From: Actinomycetes bacterium
GTDB taxonomy: Bacteria; Actinomycetota; Actinomycetes; Streptosporangiales; Streptosporangiaceae
Assembly (NCBI GenBank): GCA_021793235.1
Contig: JAJYTD010000002.1
Coordinates: 62,001 to 126,000 of the forward strand
Length of the DNA: 64,000 nt
Reading direction: 5' to 3'
Shown: one piece after another, positions 43,719-53,215 of the stretch
Position numbering within the stretch: position 1 is the first letter of the stretch
Layout of the letters: every line of letters begins with the position of its first letter
The notes under the pieces: generated by a model
The model's database searches: none
What the model saw: only the letters and a program-made list of their open reading frames with translations
What the model was told of the DNA's origin: nothing
Position numbers and translations under genes: made by a program

Positions 43719-44456
43719 CTACACGGGCGGCGTCGGCGGGTCATCGTCGAGTGTGCCAAAGATCGGGGCGCCGATGCGCGCCGCCCCGGTTTCCGGAGGC
43801 ACCGGATCGAGTTCGATGCCGCAGGCCTCGGCGAGCCGTGCCCGCGTTTCCCAGGGGTCGCGGTGCAGGATGCCGGTCATGCCGAGTTCCACGGCTGCCC
43901 GCACATTGCGCTCGATGTCGTCGATGAACACGCACTCGGCGGCGTCCAGGCCGACGAGTTCGAGGGCGTGCCGAAAGATCACGGACTCCGGTTTGCGCAT
44001 CCCCACCTCGCCGGAGATCACTACGGCGTCGAAGATCTCGGCAAAGCGCTCGCGGGGGTAGCCGTTGCCCCAGGAGTTGGACAGCAGACAGGTGAGCATG
44101 CCCTGGGCGCGGGCTCGGTGCAGCGTCTCATACATCTCCTCCACCGGATGGAAGCCGGAGAACATCCGCTGGATCAGCCCTTCTGCGGGGACCGCGCCGC
44201 CGTCGACCAGCCGCAGCTCGGCGGCGAGTACACGCTCGAACTCGGCGACGGCCACCTCACCGCGCTCCAGCGCGTGGATGGGGTTGCCCGCTGTGCCGCC
44301 GTCAGCGTAGGCGCCCTCGACCCAGGTCCGCATGACGATGCGGTAGTGCTCAGCGTCGATGCGGTCGGCCTCCAGCCAAGCGCTGATCGTCTCGCGGAGC
44401 GGCGTGGTGAGGACACCGCCCCAATCGGTGATGATGCCGCGGCACGTGGTGGACAT
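43719..44456 (-). CDS. HAD-IA family hydrolase
   Basis: 245 residues. Motif I GIITDWGGVLTTPLRE has the nucleophile Asp, motif II is CLLSNSWGNGYP, motif III lysine GEVGMRKPESVIF, motif IV VFIDDIERNVRAA. An intact haloacid-dehalogenase-like phosphatase, unlike the HAD gene at 42283. The C-terminal ~25 residues are a Pro-rich tail. Substrate unknown. Start ATG 44456; divergent from the acyl-CoA dehydrogenase. Confidence 0.85.
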   Translation of the reverse strand: MSTTCRGIITDWGGVLTTPLRETISAWLEADRIDAEHYRIVMRTWVEGAYADGGTAGNPIHALERGEVAVAEFERVLAAELRLVDGGAVPAEGLIQRMFSGFHPVEEMYETLHRARAQGMLTCLLSNSWGNGYPRERFAEIFDAVVISGEVGMRKPESVIFRHALELVGLDAAECVFIDDIERNVRAAVELGMTGILHRDPWETRARLAEACGIELDPVPPETGAARIGAPIFGTLDDDPPTPPV

Positions 44457-44593
44457 TCCATCGCCTCCATCCGCTCAGGGATCGTGTCGGGTCCTGTCGG
44501 GAGCACCCGGTCGGGGCCGGGATTTTTCCCGGCCGGACTGGGTCTCAACCATCGGCGCCGCCGCACGGAGCGGCGTAACACCCGGGGCACAGT

Positions 44594-44607
44594 ACCGACC
44601 AGTCGGT
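44594..44607. promoter_or_regulatory. TetR-type palindrome at an acyl-CoA dehydrogenase promoter
   Basis: ACCGAC-CA-GTCGGT is a perfect dyad with a 2-bp centre. It lies upstream of CATACT (44615-44620), whose end is six bases from ATG 44627, so the gene may be leaderless and the palindrome would cover its -35/spacer. TetR-family regulators of fatty-acid genes bind such sites. Confidence 0.5.
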
Positions 44608-44626
44608 CTGATGGCATACTCGGCTC

Positions 44627-45826
44627 ATGGACTTCGAGCTCAGCACCACGGCCCGCGATTACCTGACCAACCTTCACGATTTCATGGACGGCCACGTCTA
44701 CCCGGCAGAGCCCGTCTACCGCCAGTGGCGGGCCGAGGCCGGCCCCGGCGACCACGGCCTGCCCCCCATCATGGAGGACCTCAAGGCCGAGGCGCGCCGC
44801 CGGGGCCTGTGGAACCTGTTCCTGCCCGATGTCAGCGGCCTGAGCGTCACCGACTACGCCTCCCTCGCCGAGGTGACCGGCCGCTCCCCTGAACTCGCGC
44901 CCCAGGCCCTGAACTGCTCGGCGCCCGACACGGGCAACATGGAAGTGCTGCACATGTTCGGCAGCCCCGAACAGCGCAAGCAATGGCTCGACCCGCTGCT
45001 GGAGGGCCGTATCCGCTCGGGCTTCGCCATGACCGAACCCGACGTCGCCTCCTCCGACGCCACCAACATCAGCACCTCGATCGTGCGCGACGGCGACGAC
45101 TACGTGATCAACGGCCGCAAGTGGTGGATCAGCGGAGCCGCCGACCCCCGCTGCGCGTTCTTCATCGTCATGGGCAAGACCGACCCCGACGGGCCGACCC
45201 ACCGGCAGCAGTCGATGGTCCTCGTCCCCCGCGACACCCCAGGGCTGGAGATCAAACGCTCGCTCCCCGTATTCGGCTACCAGGACCAGGAGGGCCACAG
45301 CGAACTGCTGTTCACCGACGTCCGGGTCCCGGCCGCCAACCTCATCGCCGGCGAGGGCGACGGCTTCATGATCGCCCAGGCCCGGCTCGGCCCGGGGCGC
45401 ATCCACCACTGCATGCGCGCACTGGGCATGGCCGAACGGGCGCTGGAGCTGATGGTGCGCCGCGCCACCGGGCGGGTCGCGTTCGGCAAGCCCCTCGCCC
45501 AGCAGGGCGTGGTACAGCAGCAGATCGCCGAGTCCCGGCTGGCCATCGAGCAAGCCCGGCTGCTGGTGCTCAAGACCGCGTGGCTGATCGACAACCACGG
45601 CACCAAGAAGGCCCGCACCGAGATCTCCGCGATCAAGGTGGCCGCTCCGCGCGTGGCCGTGGAGGTCATCGACCGCGCCATCCAGGTGCACGGCGGCGCC
45701 GGGGTCAGCGACGACGTTCCGCTCGCCGCGATGTATGCCAAGGCCCGTGCCATGCGCATCTTCGACGGCCCCGATGAGGTCCATCTGCGCTCCCTGGCCC
45801 GCCAGGAGCTCAAGCGCCATTCCTGA
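44627..45826 (+). CDS. Acyl-CoA dehydrogenase (ACAD10/11-like)
   Basis: 399 residues, single-domain flavoenzyme. SGFAMTEPDVASSDATNI and the flavin contact NGRKWWISGAAD belong to the ACAD10/11-like branch, which uses branched or long-chain and hydroxyacyl-CoAs. IQVHGGAGVSDDVPLA and the terminal RIFDGPDEVHLRSLARQEL complete the fold. No ribosome-binding site; a leaderless start fits the promoter spacing. Followed by a strong terminator, so monocistronic. Confidence 0.9.
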   Translation: MDFELSTTARDYLTNLHDFMDGHVYPAEPVYRQWRAEAGPGDHGLPPIMEDLKAEARRRGLWNLFLPDVSGLSVTDYASLAEVTGRSPELAPQALNCSAPDTGNMEVLHMFGSPEQRKQWLDPLLEGRIRSGFAMTEPDVASSDATNISTSIVRDGDDYVINGRKWWISGAADPRCAFFIVMGKTDPDGPTHRQQSMVLVPRDTPGLEIKRSLPVFGYQDQEGHSELLFTDVRVPAANLIAGEGDGFMIAQARLGPGRIHHCMRALGMAERALELMVRRATGRVAFGKPLAQQGVVQQQIAESRLAIEQARLLVLKTAWLIDNHGTKKARTEISAIKVAAPRVAVEVIDRAIQVHGGAGVSDDVPLAAMYAKARAMRIFDGPDEVHLRSLARQELKRHS

Positions 45827-45849
45827 ATTCCCAGCCGGGCAGCGAATGC

Positions 45850-45888
45850 CCTGGGGAACCAGGTATACCAGGTTCCCCAGGACATTTT
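45850..45888 (+). terminator. Rho-independent terminator
   Basis: CCTGGGGAACC (45850-45860) pairs with GGTTCCCCAGG (45871-45881); the loop contains TATA; then ACATTTTT supplies the T-run. Confidence 0.8.
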
Positions 45889-46016
45889 TCCGTTACCGGC
45901 TTTCTGGCCTGCATTTTCGGAATTCCGCGAATATGAATGGTGCTCATTTTCCCGGAAAACCAGCCGAATGGCGCCCCCTCGCACCACACTGGCCTGCATG
46001 CACGTGAGGAGGCAGA

Positions 46017-46757
46017 ATGCTTGTCATGGTGAGCAGGTGCGAGCGCGACGAAGCACTGGACCGACCAACGGTCCTGTCGATGGAGCCGCCGCTGGAGCAG
46101 CGGTTGGAACTGCCGACGGACCGGCCGCTGACTGTGGCCGACCTGGTGGACACGCCGGACGACGGTCGGCGCTACGAGCTGGTCGACGGGAGGCTTGACG
46201 TGTCGGCAGCACCCGTCGGCCTGCACACCAGAGCCGAATTCCGGCTGGGTTGGCACCTGATCAATGCCGCCCCCGAGGAGATATTCGAGGTCCATGGAGG
46301 TCCGGGTATCGTCCTCAACGACACCCGGACGGCCCACCGCGTTCCCGACATCGCCGTTATCCGGACCGAATACTTCGAGCTGCCCTACCAGACCCGTCCT
46401 CCGGTCCTGGCGGTGGAGGTGCTGTCGCCCGAAAGCGTCTTCCGCGACACGGAGCAGAAGCGGCGGGAGTACGCGGATTTCGGAATCGAGTCCTACTGGA
46501 TCGTCAACCCGTCACTCGAAAAGCCGGGCGTTTCCGTCCTGTGGCTCCAGGACGGGAGGTACCGGGAGGTCGCCCAGGTCTACGGGAAGGACGTGTTCGC
46601 CACCGACGTGCCCTTCCCCATCCGGTTGGTGCCGGAGTGGCTGGTCGCGGACGGACCGTGGAAGGCCAATATCGGCGGCCCCACTGAGGATGCGAACGGA
46701 AGCGGTTCCTCTGGCACGGCGGCGAACGGCACCACCGGGAGTGAGGGCTCCGGGTAG
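46017..46757 (+). CDS. Uma2 family restriction-endonuclease-like protein
   Basis: 246 residues. The PD-(D/E)xK fold shows in RVPDIAVIRTEYF, LAVEVLSPESVFRDTEQK and REYADFGIESYWIV, the Uma2 (DUF820) layout. ATG 46017 follows GAGGAGGCAGA; an ATG at 46080 is an alternative. The C-terminal ~25 residues are a Gly/Ser/Asn tail. Whether Uma2 proteins cut DNA in vivo is unclear; they are numerous in Streptosporangiales. No methyltransferase partner is adjacent. Confidence 0.85.
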   Translation: MLVMVSRCERDEALDRPTVLSMEPPLEQRLELPTDRPLTVADLVDTPDDGRRYELVDGRLDVSAAPVGLHTRAEFRLGWHLINAAPEEIFEVHGGPGIVLNDTRTAHRVPDIAVIRTEYFELPYQTRPPVLAVEVLSPESVFRDTEQKRREYADFGIESYWIVNPSLEKPGVSVLWLQDGRYREVAQVYGKDVFATDVPFPIRLVPEWLVADGPWKANIGGPTEDANGSGSSGTAANGTTGSEGSG

Positions 46758-46777
46758 GCGCGGCCCGCCCCGACCGC

Positions 46778-48436
46778 TCAGTAGCTCAGTCCGGCACCGA
46801 ATTCCAGGTCGGTGCCTGGGATGTCGACCGGAAGCCTGCCGGAGGGGTTCACCTCTCCGGCCAGGGTGCGGGCCGCGGCCGTACGGGAGGCGTCGACAGC
46901 GGAATAGGTGGCCAGGTAGCCGTCGACGCCGCTGAGCTCGCTGATGTCGTAGGGGTTGCCCTGGGCCACCACTACCACGGGCGTACCTGCCGACACCGCT
47001 GCCTCGACCAGTGCCTGCTGTTCCGCGTCGCCCCTCGCATTGTTGGTGCCGACCACCGCGACGTCGGCCGCTGACAGTGAGCCCGCCACGTCGTAGCCCA
47101 GTTTCTTCAGTTCGGCGCTGATCTCCTCGGCTCCGGAGCCGGTGACGCTGACCGCTGTCCCCTCCTGGAGCGGCAGTACACCGTCCTCGTTGCGCAGCAG
47201 GGTCATCGATGCCTCGGCCACCTGCTGGACAGCCGCCGCGTGCTCCTTGTTCCCCACGCTCTCCTCGGCCGCTGCGGCATCCACCGGTTCGGCGTCGTAG
47301 AGACCGCGTTCGACCTTGAGCTCCAGGATCCGCCGCACCGATTCGTCCAACCGCTCCTCGCTGATCCTGCCCTCCTCCACGGCCGTCACGACCGCGTCGG
47401 ACGCCGCTTTCGGGTCCGGCGGCATCAGCAGTTGGTCGGCCCCGGCCAGTACCGCCCGCACCGCGATCTCGCCGTCGTCGTAGGTCTGGCGGACGCCTTC
47501 CATGTTGAGCGCGTCGGTACTGACCACGCCGTCATAGCCCAGTTCGTCGCGGAGGATGCCCTGGATGACGTTTGTTGACAACGTGGCCGGCTCTGCGGAG
47601 TCGTCCAGTTCGGACATGAACACGTGCGCGGTCATGATGGCATCCACATCGGCCTCGACGGCCTGCTGGAACGGGGGCAGGTCGGTGCTCTCCCACTCCG
47701 CCCGGCCCTTCTCCACGGCGGGCAGGCCCGTGTGGCTGTCGACGTCGGTGTCGCCGTGCCCGGGGAAGTGTTTGACCACCGGGACCACACCGCCCTCTTC
47801 GAACGCCTCTGCCTCGGCCATCACCATCTCACCGACCAGTTCCGGGTCGGCACCGAAGGAGCGGATACCGATGACGGGGTTGTCGGCGTTGGCGTTGACA
47901 TCGGCGACCGGCGCGTAGTCCATGTTGATACCGAGGGCGGTGAGTTCGGCGGCCGTGGTGCTCGCGAGCGTCGCCGCGTCCTCGGGGTCGCGGGTGGCTC
48001 CGATCGCCATCGCATCGGGGAAGTGCGCTCCGACAGGCAGCCGTGCCACCATGCCCTGTTCCTGGTCGATGCCGAGGAACAGGGGGACGCCTGCCCCATT
48101 GTCGGCGGCGAGTTCCTGTAGTCCGTTGGAGAGCTCTGCGATCTGCTCAGTCCCGTTCAGATTCTCCGGGAAGTAGATGAATCCGCCCGGGCGGTGGTCC
48201 GCGATCAGTCGGGCGTTCTCTTCGGCGGTGGTGCCTACGGCGGTGAGGACCAGAAGCTGACCGACCTTCTCCGCCGGCTCCATGTCCGCCATGAGCTCCT
48301 CGGCGGCGGCCGCCGGATCCTCGGTGTCGGGGGCGGCGCCGCCCGGGGTGTCTCCGGTCCCGCCTCCCCCGCTGCAGGCGAACGACGGCAGGAGCAGGAC
48401 CGCGCCCAAGGGCGCGAGGAAACGGCGAAAGGACAT
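46778..48436 (-). CDS. lpqI: GH3 beta-N-acetylglucosaminidase lipoprotein (LpqI/NagZ-like)
   Basis: 552 residues. The signal ends in SFAC lipobox, so it is membrane-anchored outside. GH3 motifs: GIDQEQGMVARLP, KHFPGHGDTDVDSHTGLP with the acid-base His, and VVSTDALNMEGV with the Asp nucleophile. A C-terminal GH3_C domain makes it longer than cytosolic NagZ. It releases GlcNAc from muropeptides, as LpqI does in mycobacteria. It is the last gene of the PTS-type unit, 142 bases past ptsI, and would supply GlcNAc to that transporter. Confidence 0.9.
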   Translation of the reverse strand: MSFRRFLAPLGAVLLLPSFACSGGGGTGDTPGGAAPDTEDPAAAAEELMADMEPAEKVGQLLVLTAVGTTAEENARLIADHRPGGFIYFPENLNGTEQIAELSNGLQELAADNGAGVPLFLGIDQEQGMVARLPVGAHFPDAMAIGATRDPEDAATLASTTAAELTALGINMDYAPVADVNANADNPVIGIRSFGADPELVGEMVMAEAEAFEEGGVVPVVKHFPGHGDTDVDSHTGLPAVEKGRAEWESTDLPPFQQAVEADVDAIMTAHVFMSELDDSAEPATLSTNVIQGILRDELGYDGVVSTDALNMEGVRQTYDDGEIAVRAVLAGADQLLMPPDPKAASDAVVTAVEEGRISEERLDESVRRILELKVERGLYDAEPVDAAAAEESVGNKEHAAAVQQVAEASMTLLRNEDGVLPLQEGTAVSVTGSGAEEISAELKKLGYDVAGSLSAADVAVVGTNNARGDAEQQALVEAAVSAGTPVVVVAQGNPYDISELSGVDGYLATYSAVDASRTAAARTLAGEVNPSGRLPVDIPGTDLEFGAGLSY

Positions 48437-48578
48437 GAGGATCTCTCGGACGAAAAGCGGGCTGGTGTGCGGCGGGGCCGCACCGGCCCACGCACCGCCT
48501 ACGATAACGACGAAAGCACCGGGGCGTTCCGCTTCGGCGAAACGCCCCGGGCCGCCCGCTCCGCCGGCGCGGCGGATC

Positions 48579-50261
48579 TCAGAGGCCGAGTTCGGCGAGT
48601 CCGGGAAGGGCCTGGCGGGCGATCCGCTTCGCATCCTCATTGCCGCGCGCTGCCAGGGCGCCCTGAGCCGCCTCGCGGCACTGCGCCAGCGTCGTACGGG
48701 CCAGCGCCGCACGGACCAGCGGCAGCGCGGTCGCCCCCATTGACAGCGTCGTCACCCCGAGTCCGGTCAGCACACAGGCGAGGACCGGGTCGGCCGCCGC
48801 CTCACCGCACACACCGCATGAGCGCTCCGCCGCGGCCGCGGCCTTTGCTGCCGCGGCGACCAGCTCCAGCACGGCCGGCTGCCAGGGGTCCTGGAAGCGG
48901 CCGAGCCCGCCTACCTCGCGATCGGCCGCGCACGTGTACTGGGTGAGGTCGTTGGTACCGATACTGAAGAAGTCCGCGGCCTCCGCGAGATGGCGGGCGC
49001 GCAGCGCCGCCGCCGGGACCTCGATCATGATCCCCGCGTGCTCGATGCCCGCCTCGCCCGCCGCGGCGGCGAACCATGCGGCATCGTCCACGTCGGTCAC
49101 CATCGGGGCCATGACCCACAGATCGGCGTCGGTATCGCGCTGGGCCTCGGCCAATGCCGCCAACTGCGATTTCAGCATTTCGGGGTGGCGCCGCATCATC
49201 CGCAGCCCTCGCTCGCCAAGAGCCGGGTTGGGTTCGGCTGCGGCAGGCGGCAGGAACGCCAGCGGCTTGTCGGCACCGGAGTCCAGCGTCCGCACGACCA
49301 CCTTGCCTCCGGGAAACGCTTCCAGCACAGCCCGGTAGGCGGCGACCTGCTCCTCGTGGCCGGGTGCGTCCGCCCGGTCCAGGAACAGGAACTCGGTCCG
49401 GTACAGGCCGACCCCCTCGGCCCCGTTCTCAAGCGCGGCCGGGAGGTCTTGGGGGCCACCGATGTTGGCGAGCAGCGGCACGGTGTGGCCGTCGCGGGTG
49501 CGCCCCGGCCCGGTGCTCTCGGCCGCTGCCGCGGCGCGGGCGGCGGCCGCGGCCCGCGCCGCTTCCGCCTGCGTGGGGTCGGGTCCGCTCAGCACATCCC
49601 CGCTTGCACCGTCGACCAGCAGCATGGTGCCGTCGGTGATCTGGTCGGCCCCGGCACAGGCCACGACAGCAGGCAGGCCAAGGGATCGGGCGAGGATGGC
49701 GGTGTGGCTGGTGGGACCGCCTTCGCGGGTGACGAACGCGAGCACCCGTTCGGGGTCGAGCATGGCGGTGTCCGCCGGGGCGAGGTCCTCGGCCACCAGA
49801 ACGAATGGGGAAGTCGATTGGGGGATGCCCGGAACCGGAACGCCCAGCAGCCGCGCCACGATCCGGTCGCGCACATCGTCGAGGTCGGCGACGCGGCCGG
49901 ACAGGTAGTCGCCCGCACCGGCCAGCATCTCACGGTAGACGGCCATGGCATCGGACACAGCGCGCGCCGCAGCGGCGCCCTCGCCGATGCGGCGCTTGAT
50001 GTCGTCGGCCAGCGCGGGGTCGCGGGCCATGAGCGCCTGGGCGGCGAGCACTTCCCGGGCCTCGCCTCCGGCGCGCTCGCCTCGGTCTGTGAGGTCGCGG
50101 GCGACCTCTTCTGCCGCGGCGAAGGCCCGCCGGGCCTCCGCATCGGCGTCACCGTCGTGGCGCGCATCCGCCGGCGGCTCGGGAACCGCACGCGTGAGCC
50201 GCAGCGCCGGGCCGTACCCGACGCCGGTGCTGACTCCGACGCCGCTCAGCTTGTCAGCCAT
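48579..50261 (-). CDS. ptsI: Phosphoenolpyruvate-protein phosphotransferase (enzyme I)
   Basis: 560 residues. Phosphohistidine motif GGPTSHTAILARSLGLPA, PEP-binding YRTEFLFLDR, FSIGTNDLTQYT and the conserved C-terminal Cys in SCGVCGEAA are all present. An Ala-rich stretch (EAARAAAAARAAAAAEST) links the two halves. Enzyme I starts the phosphorelay PEP-EI-HPr-IIA. It lies 27 bases from ptsH. Confidence 0.95.
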   Translation of the reverse strand: MADKLSGVGVSTGVGYGPALRLTRAVPEPPADARHDGDADAEARRAFAAAEEVARDLTDRGERAGGEAREVLAAQALMARDPALADDIKRRIGEGAAAARAVSDAMAVYREMLAGAGDYLSGRVADLDDVRDRIVARLLGVPVPGIPQSTSPFVLVAEDLAPADTAMLDPERVLAFVTREGGPTSHTAILARSLGLPAVVACAGADQITDGTMLLVDGASGDVLSGPDPTQAEAARAAAAARAAAAAESTGPGRTRDGHTVPLLANIGGPQDLPAALENGAEGVGLYRTEFLFLDRADAPGHEEQVAAYRAVLEAFPGGKVVVRTLDSGADKPLAFLPPAAAEPNPALGERGLRMMRRHPEMLKSQLAALAEAQRDTDADLWVMAPMVTDVDDAAWFAAAAGEAGIEHAGIMIEVPAAALRARHLAEAADFFSIGTNDLTQYTCAADREVGGLGRFQDPWQPAVLELVAAAAKAAAAAERSCGVCGEAAADPVLACVLTGLGVTTLSMGATALPLVRAALARTTLAQCREAAQGALAARGNEDAKRIARQALPGLAELGL

Positions 50262-50287
50262 GCTCTCTCCTATTGTCGTTCCGGGCT

Positions 50288-50542
50288 TCAGGCGTTCGCG
50301 ATCCCGGCCAGCGTGTCCAACAGCTCTTCGGCGCCATCACCATCGGCACTGATCACGATCTCGTCGCCGTTGCGCACGTCCAACCCCATCACCGCCAGGA
50401 TGCTCTTGGCGGACACAGGGGCCCCGCCGCCTTTGGCAACCGTTACGTTCCCCTCGGCCTTGGACGCGGCCTCCACGAACAGGGCCGCCGGGCGGGCGTG
50501 CAGTCCGACTTCGGATTCGACCGTGATACGGCGTTCCGGCAT
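50288..50542 (-). CDS. ptsH: Phosphocarrier protein HPr
   Basis: 84 residues. The phosphorylated His is in EVGLHARPAALFVEAA, and the Ser of the regulatory region is in SAKSILAVMGLDV. Complete, with acidic C-terminus EELLDTLAGIANA. It sits between the HAD gene (31 bases) and ptsI. Confidence 0.95.
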   Translation of the reverse strand: MPERRITVESEVGLHARPAALFVEAASKAEGNVTVAKGGGAPVSAKSILAVMGLDVRNGDEIVISADGDGAEELLDTLAGIANA

Positions 50543-50573
50543 GGTCGTACCTCTTCCTCTCGGTTGCTCGGCT

Positions 50574-51233
50574 TCACGGGGTGATCCGCGGCCAGTCGAC
50601 CTCGGTCAGGTGGTCGACGACGAGGTCCGCGCCGGTCAGCGTCGCGCGTCCGTGTGTGGTGGTGACCCCGACCACGCGCATTCCGGCGCGTTTGCCCGCT
50701 TCCACACCAGCGGGAGTGTCCTCGAACACCACGATGTGCTCGGGGGCGTAGCCGAGGATCTCGGCCCCGGCGAGGTAACCCTGCGGATGGGGTTTGCCCT
50801 CTGCGACGTCTCCTGCCGTCACCAGTCCTTTGAACATTCCGTGCACGCCGAGTCGGGTCAGGGCGAGCTCCGCCCATTCCCGTCCCGCGGAGGTGACCAG
50901 GGCAAAGGGCACCCCTTCAGCGTGCAGCCGACGTACGAACTCCACCGACCGCGGCAGCTCCTGCACCGGCGGCAAGTCCGGGTCCGTACCGATGAGCTGA
51001 AGTTCGGCGAGCAGGACGTCCCAGGTCACACCAGGGAACAGGTTCGGGTCCTCGGCGATCACGTCGGGGCCGCGGCGGCCCATAAAGCGGTGCAGTGTGG
51101 CCTCGTCGTGCGGGATGCCGTGCGCGTCGAGCAGGCGGGACCACGTGGCAAGGGAGCGCGGTTCGCTGTTGATCAGGGTCCCGTCCAGATCGAACAGCGC
51201 CGCTCGGGGGTGGGTCTCTTCGGTCAATATCAT
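50574..51233 (-). CDS. HAD-IA phosphatase (beta-phosphoglucomutase-like)
   Basis: 219 residues. Motif I FDLDGTLINSEPRSLATW, motif II ALVTSAGREWAELAL, motif III GKPHPQGYL, motif IV IVVFEDTPAGVEAGKRAG, all intact. ATG 51233 overlaps the crr stop (ATGA). Being inside the PTS operon, it likely dephosphorylates a hexose or amino-sugar phosphate to avert sugar-phosphate stress; that is inference. Confidence 0.9.
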   Translation of the reverse strand: MILTEETHPRAALFDLDGTLINSEPRSLATWSRLLDAHGIPHDEATLHRFMGRRGPDVIAEDPNLFPGVTWDVLLAELQLIGTDPDLPPVQELPRSVEFVRRLHAEGVPFALVTSAGREWAELALTRLGVHGMFKGLVTAGDVAEGKPHPQGYLAGAEILGYAPEHIVVFEDTPAGVEAGKRAGMRVVGVTTTHGRATLTGADLVVDHLTEVDWPRITP

Positions 51234-51676
51234 GCCCAATCGAACAAACGGTCGCCCTGTGCTACTTCCGCTGCGGTAGTGGGGGAGATCGCCGCACCGT
51301 CCGCGTCAAGGGCGACCACCGGCACTATCGACGACAGCCCTTTGGCTTCGACCCGGGCCGGGTCCCAGCGGACCAGCGGAGTCCCGGCCGCGACGTGTTC
51401 GCCTTCGGCGGCGAGCTTCGCAAAGCCGTCACCACCGAGCTTGACGGTATCGATACCGAGATGGACGAGTACGCCCCGTCCTTCGGGATCGACCACGACG
51501 AATGCGTGGGCGTGCAGCTTGACGACCGTGCCGTGGACCGGCGCGACCGCCTCCTGGGCCTCGCCCAACGGACGGATCGCTACTCCCGGACCCACCATGC
51601 TCTGCGCGAACACGGGGTCGGGGACCTCGGACAGGTCTACGGCGGCGCCTGTCACGGGCGCGAGCACAAGGAGCAT
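51230..51676 (-). CDS. crr: PTS enzyme IIA (glucose/GlcNAc type)
   Basis: 148 residues, single-domain IIA-Glc fold. The active His is in GVLVHLGIDTVKLGG, with the second His in HAHAFVVVDPE. ATG 51676 follows GGGAGGCCCCC. It takes phosphate from HPr and passes it to the separate IIB. In Streptomyces the matching Crr serves GlcNAc transport. Confidence 0.95.
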   Translation of the reverse strand: MLLVLAPVTGAAVDLSEVPDPVFAQSMVGPGVAIRPLGEAQEAVAPVHGTVVKLHAHAFVVVDPEGRGVLVHLGIDTVKLGGDGFAKLAAEGEHVAAGTPLVRWDPARVEAKGLSSIVPVVALDADGAAISPTTAAEVAQGDRLFDWA

Positions 51677-51734
51677 GGGGGCCTCCCGGTCGGGGCGCGG
51701 CCGACGGTGCTGGAGACCGCGCCCGGTGACTGTG

Positions 51735-51971
51735 TCAGTCGAGCAGGTCGTTGATGTCGTCGGTGAGCGCGTCGGCCTCGGGTCCCACCACGACCTGGAC
51801 CACCTTTCCGGAGACCAGCACGCCGTGGGCACCGGCGGCTTTGAGAGCCGGCTCGTCCACCTTGGCGGGATCGCCGACCTCGGTGCGCAGCCGGGTGATG
51901 CAGGCCTCGATGTCCTCGATGTTGTCGGCGCCGCCCAGTCCGGCGACGATCGCTGCTGCCTTGTCGGCCAT
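51735..51971 (-). CDS. PTS enzyme IIB (glucose/GlcNAc type)
   Basis: 78 residues, a stand-alone IIB. The phosphorylated Cys is in NIEDIEACITRLRTEVGDP. Its IIC is a separate plus-strand gene at 54105, so the usual IICB fusion is split, as with NagF/NagE2 of Streptomyces. Located between crr and the SIS gene. Confidence 0.9.
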   Translation of the reverse strand: MADKAAAIVAGLGGADNIEDIEACITRLRTEVGDPAKVDEPALKAAGAHGVLVSGKVVQVVVGPEADALTDDINDLLD

Positions 51972-52060
51972 GTGTACCTCCAGAGTCGGATGCCGGGCAG
52001 CACCTGCCCGCGCACGGAAGAAGCGGCGGTTGTGAGCTTAGATGCCCGTGGAAACCTCAT

Positions 52061-53104
52061 CTAGGCGGTTTGGGTGACTTTTCCCAACCCCCGGGGGGAA
52101 TCGGGGTTGTAGCCGAGCCTGCGGGCGAGCCTCTCTGTGATGAGCTGGGCCGGAACGATCAGGCTGATCGGCGCCACCCACTCGGGTACCTCGGGCGCGG
52201 GAACCGCCAAATCGCATGCCGAGGCCAGGGCGGCTCCGCCGCCGATGGCATAGGCCGGTGCGCCGGCGGCCACGACGCGCTCGGCGAGCGCAACGGTGCC
52301 CGGAAGGGTCGGGCCGGAGTCGGCGGCCACGAAAAGCGCCGGTGTATCGCGGTCGACCACGGCGATCGGGCCGTGCAGCAGGTCGGCGTAGGACAATCCC
52401 ATCGCGTGCAGGTAGCAGGCCTCTTTGAGCTTCAGCGCGGCCTCCAGTGCCGTGGAGAAGGCCATACCCCGTCCGGAGATCACCGCGCCCTGCACGCCGG
52501 CGAGGCGCTCGACGATCGCCTCCACCTGTTCGGCGGGTTGTGCCAGTACCTGCTCGATGGCCTCGGGCACTCGGGCCAGCTCGCCGGGGTCGAGGTCGCT
52601 CCCCAGGCCCAGGGCGAGCACGGCCAGGGCGGCGAGCTGGGTGGTGTAGGTCTTGGTCGCGGGAACGGCCAGTTCGCTCCCGGCCCGCGTCACGAGCGCC
52701 AGGTCGGCTGCCTGAGCCAGCGGGGACCCGGTTCCGTTGGTGATTGCGAGGGTCCGGGCGCCGCAGTCGGCCGCCCAGGTCATCGTGTCGACGATCTCCT
52801 CGGTGTGTCCGGACTGGGAGATGGCGACCGCGAGCACACCGGAGAGGTCGATCTTGGCGCCGTAGGCGGTGGCGATGGAGGGCGAGGCCAGAGTCGCGAG
52901 CCGACCGCCGTAGGCCTGGAGCAGGTAGCTGCCGTACACCGCGGCGTTACCGGAGGATCCGCGGGCGATGAACAGGACCTGCCGGGCCTCCCGGCCGAGT
53001 GCCGCGGTTTCGGGCACCAGCGGCATCAATCCGTCCAGTGTGGCACGGAGAGCCTCGGGCTGTTCCGCGATCTCCGAGCGCATGACGCTCGTCGTAGTTG
53101 CCAT
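52061..53104 (-). CDS. Tandem SIS-domain sugar-phosphate enzyme (NagB-II/AgaS-like)
   Basis: 347 residues with two SIS domains: FIARGSSGNAAVYGSYLL and AISQSGHTEEIVDT in the first, ISGRGMAFSTALEAALKLKE followed by MGLSYADLLHGPIAVV in the second. This is the isomerase part of GlmS without its glutaminase, found in NagB-II and AgaS deaminases. No classical NagB occurs in the window, so it probably turns glucosamine-6-phosphate into fructose-6-phosphate after NagA. First gene of the minus-strand PTS operon, sharing the dasR control region. Confidence 0.8.
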   Translation of the reverse strand: MATTTSVMRSEIAEQPEALRATLDGLMPLVPETAALGREARQVLFIARGSSGNAAVYGSYLLQAYGGRLATLASPSIATAYGAKIDLSGVLAVAISQSGHTEEIVDTMTWAADCGARTLAITNGTGSPLAQAADLALVTRAGSELAVPATKTYTTQLAALAVLALGLGSDLDPGELARVPEAIEQVLAQPAEQVEAIVERLAGVQGAVISGRGMAFSTALEAALKLKEACYLHAMGLSYADLLHGPIAVVDRDTPALFVAADSGPTLPGTVALAERVVAAGAPAYAIGGGAALASACDLAVPAPEVPEWVAPISLIVPAQLITERLARRLGYNPDSPRGLGKVTQTA

Positions 53105-53215
53105 CCGACCTCTTCCCCTCGGTCCTATGTCGCGTCACCGAACCCGCAGCGCAGAACACATCATTGCGGTGGTCACCCGCGTATCGATCCCACATATTGA
53201 CACACAGCGCCGTAC

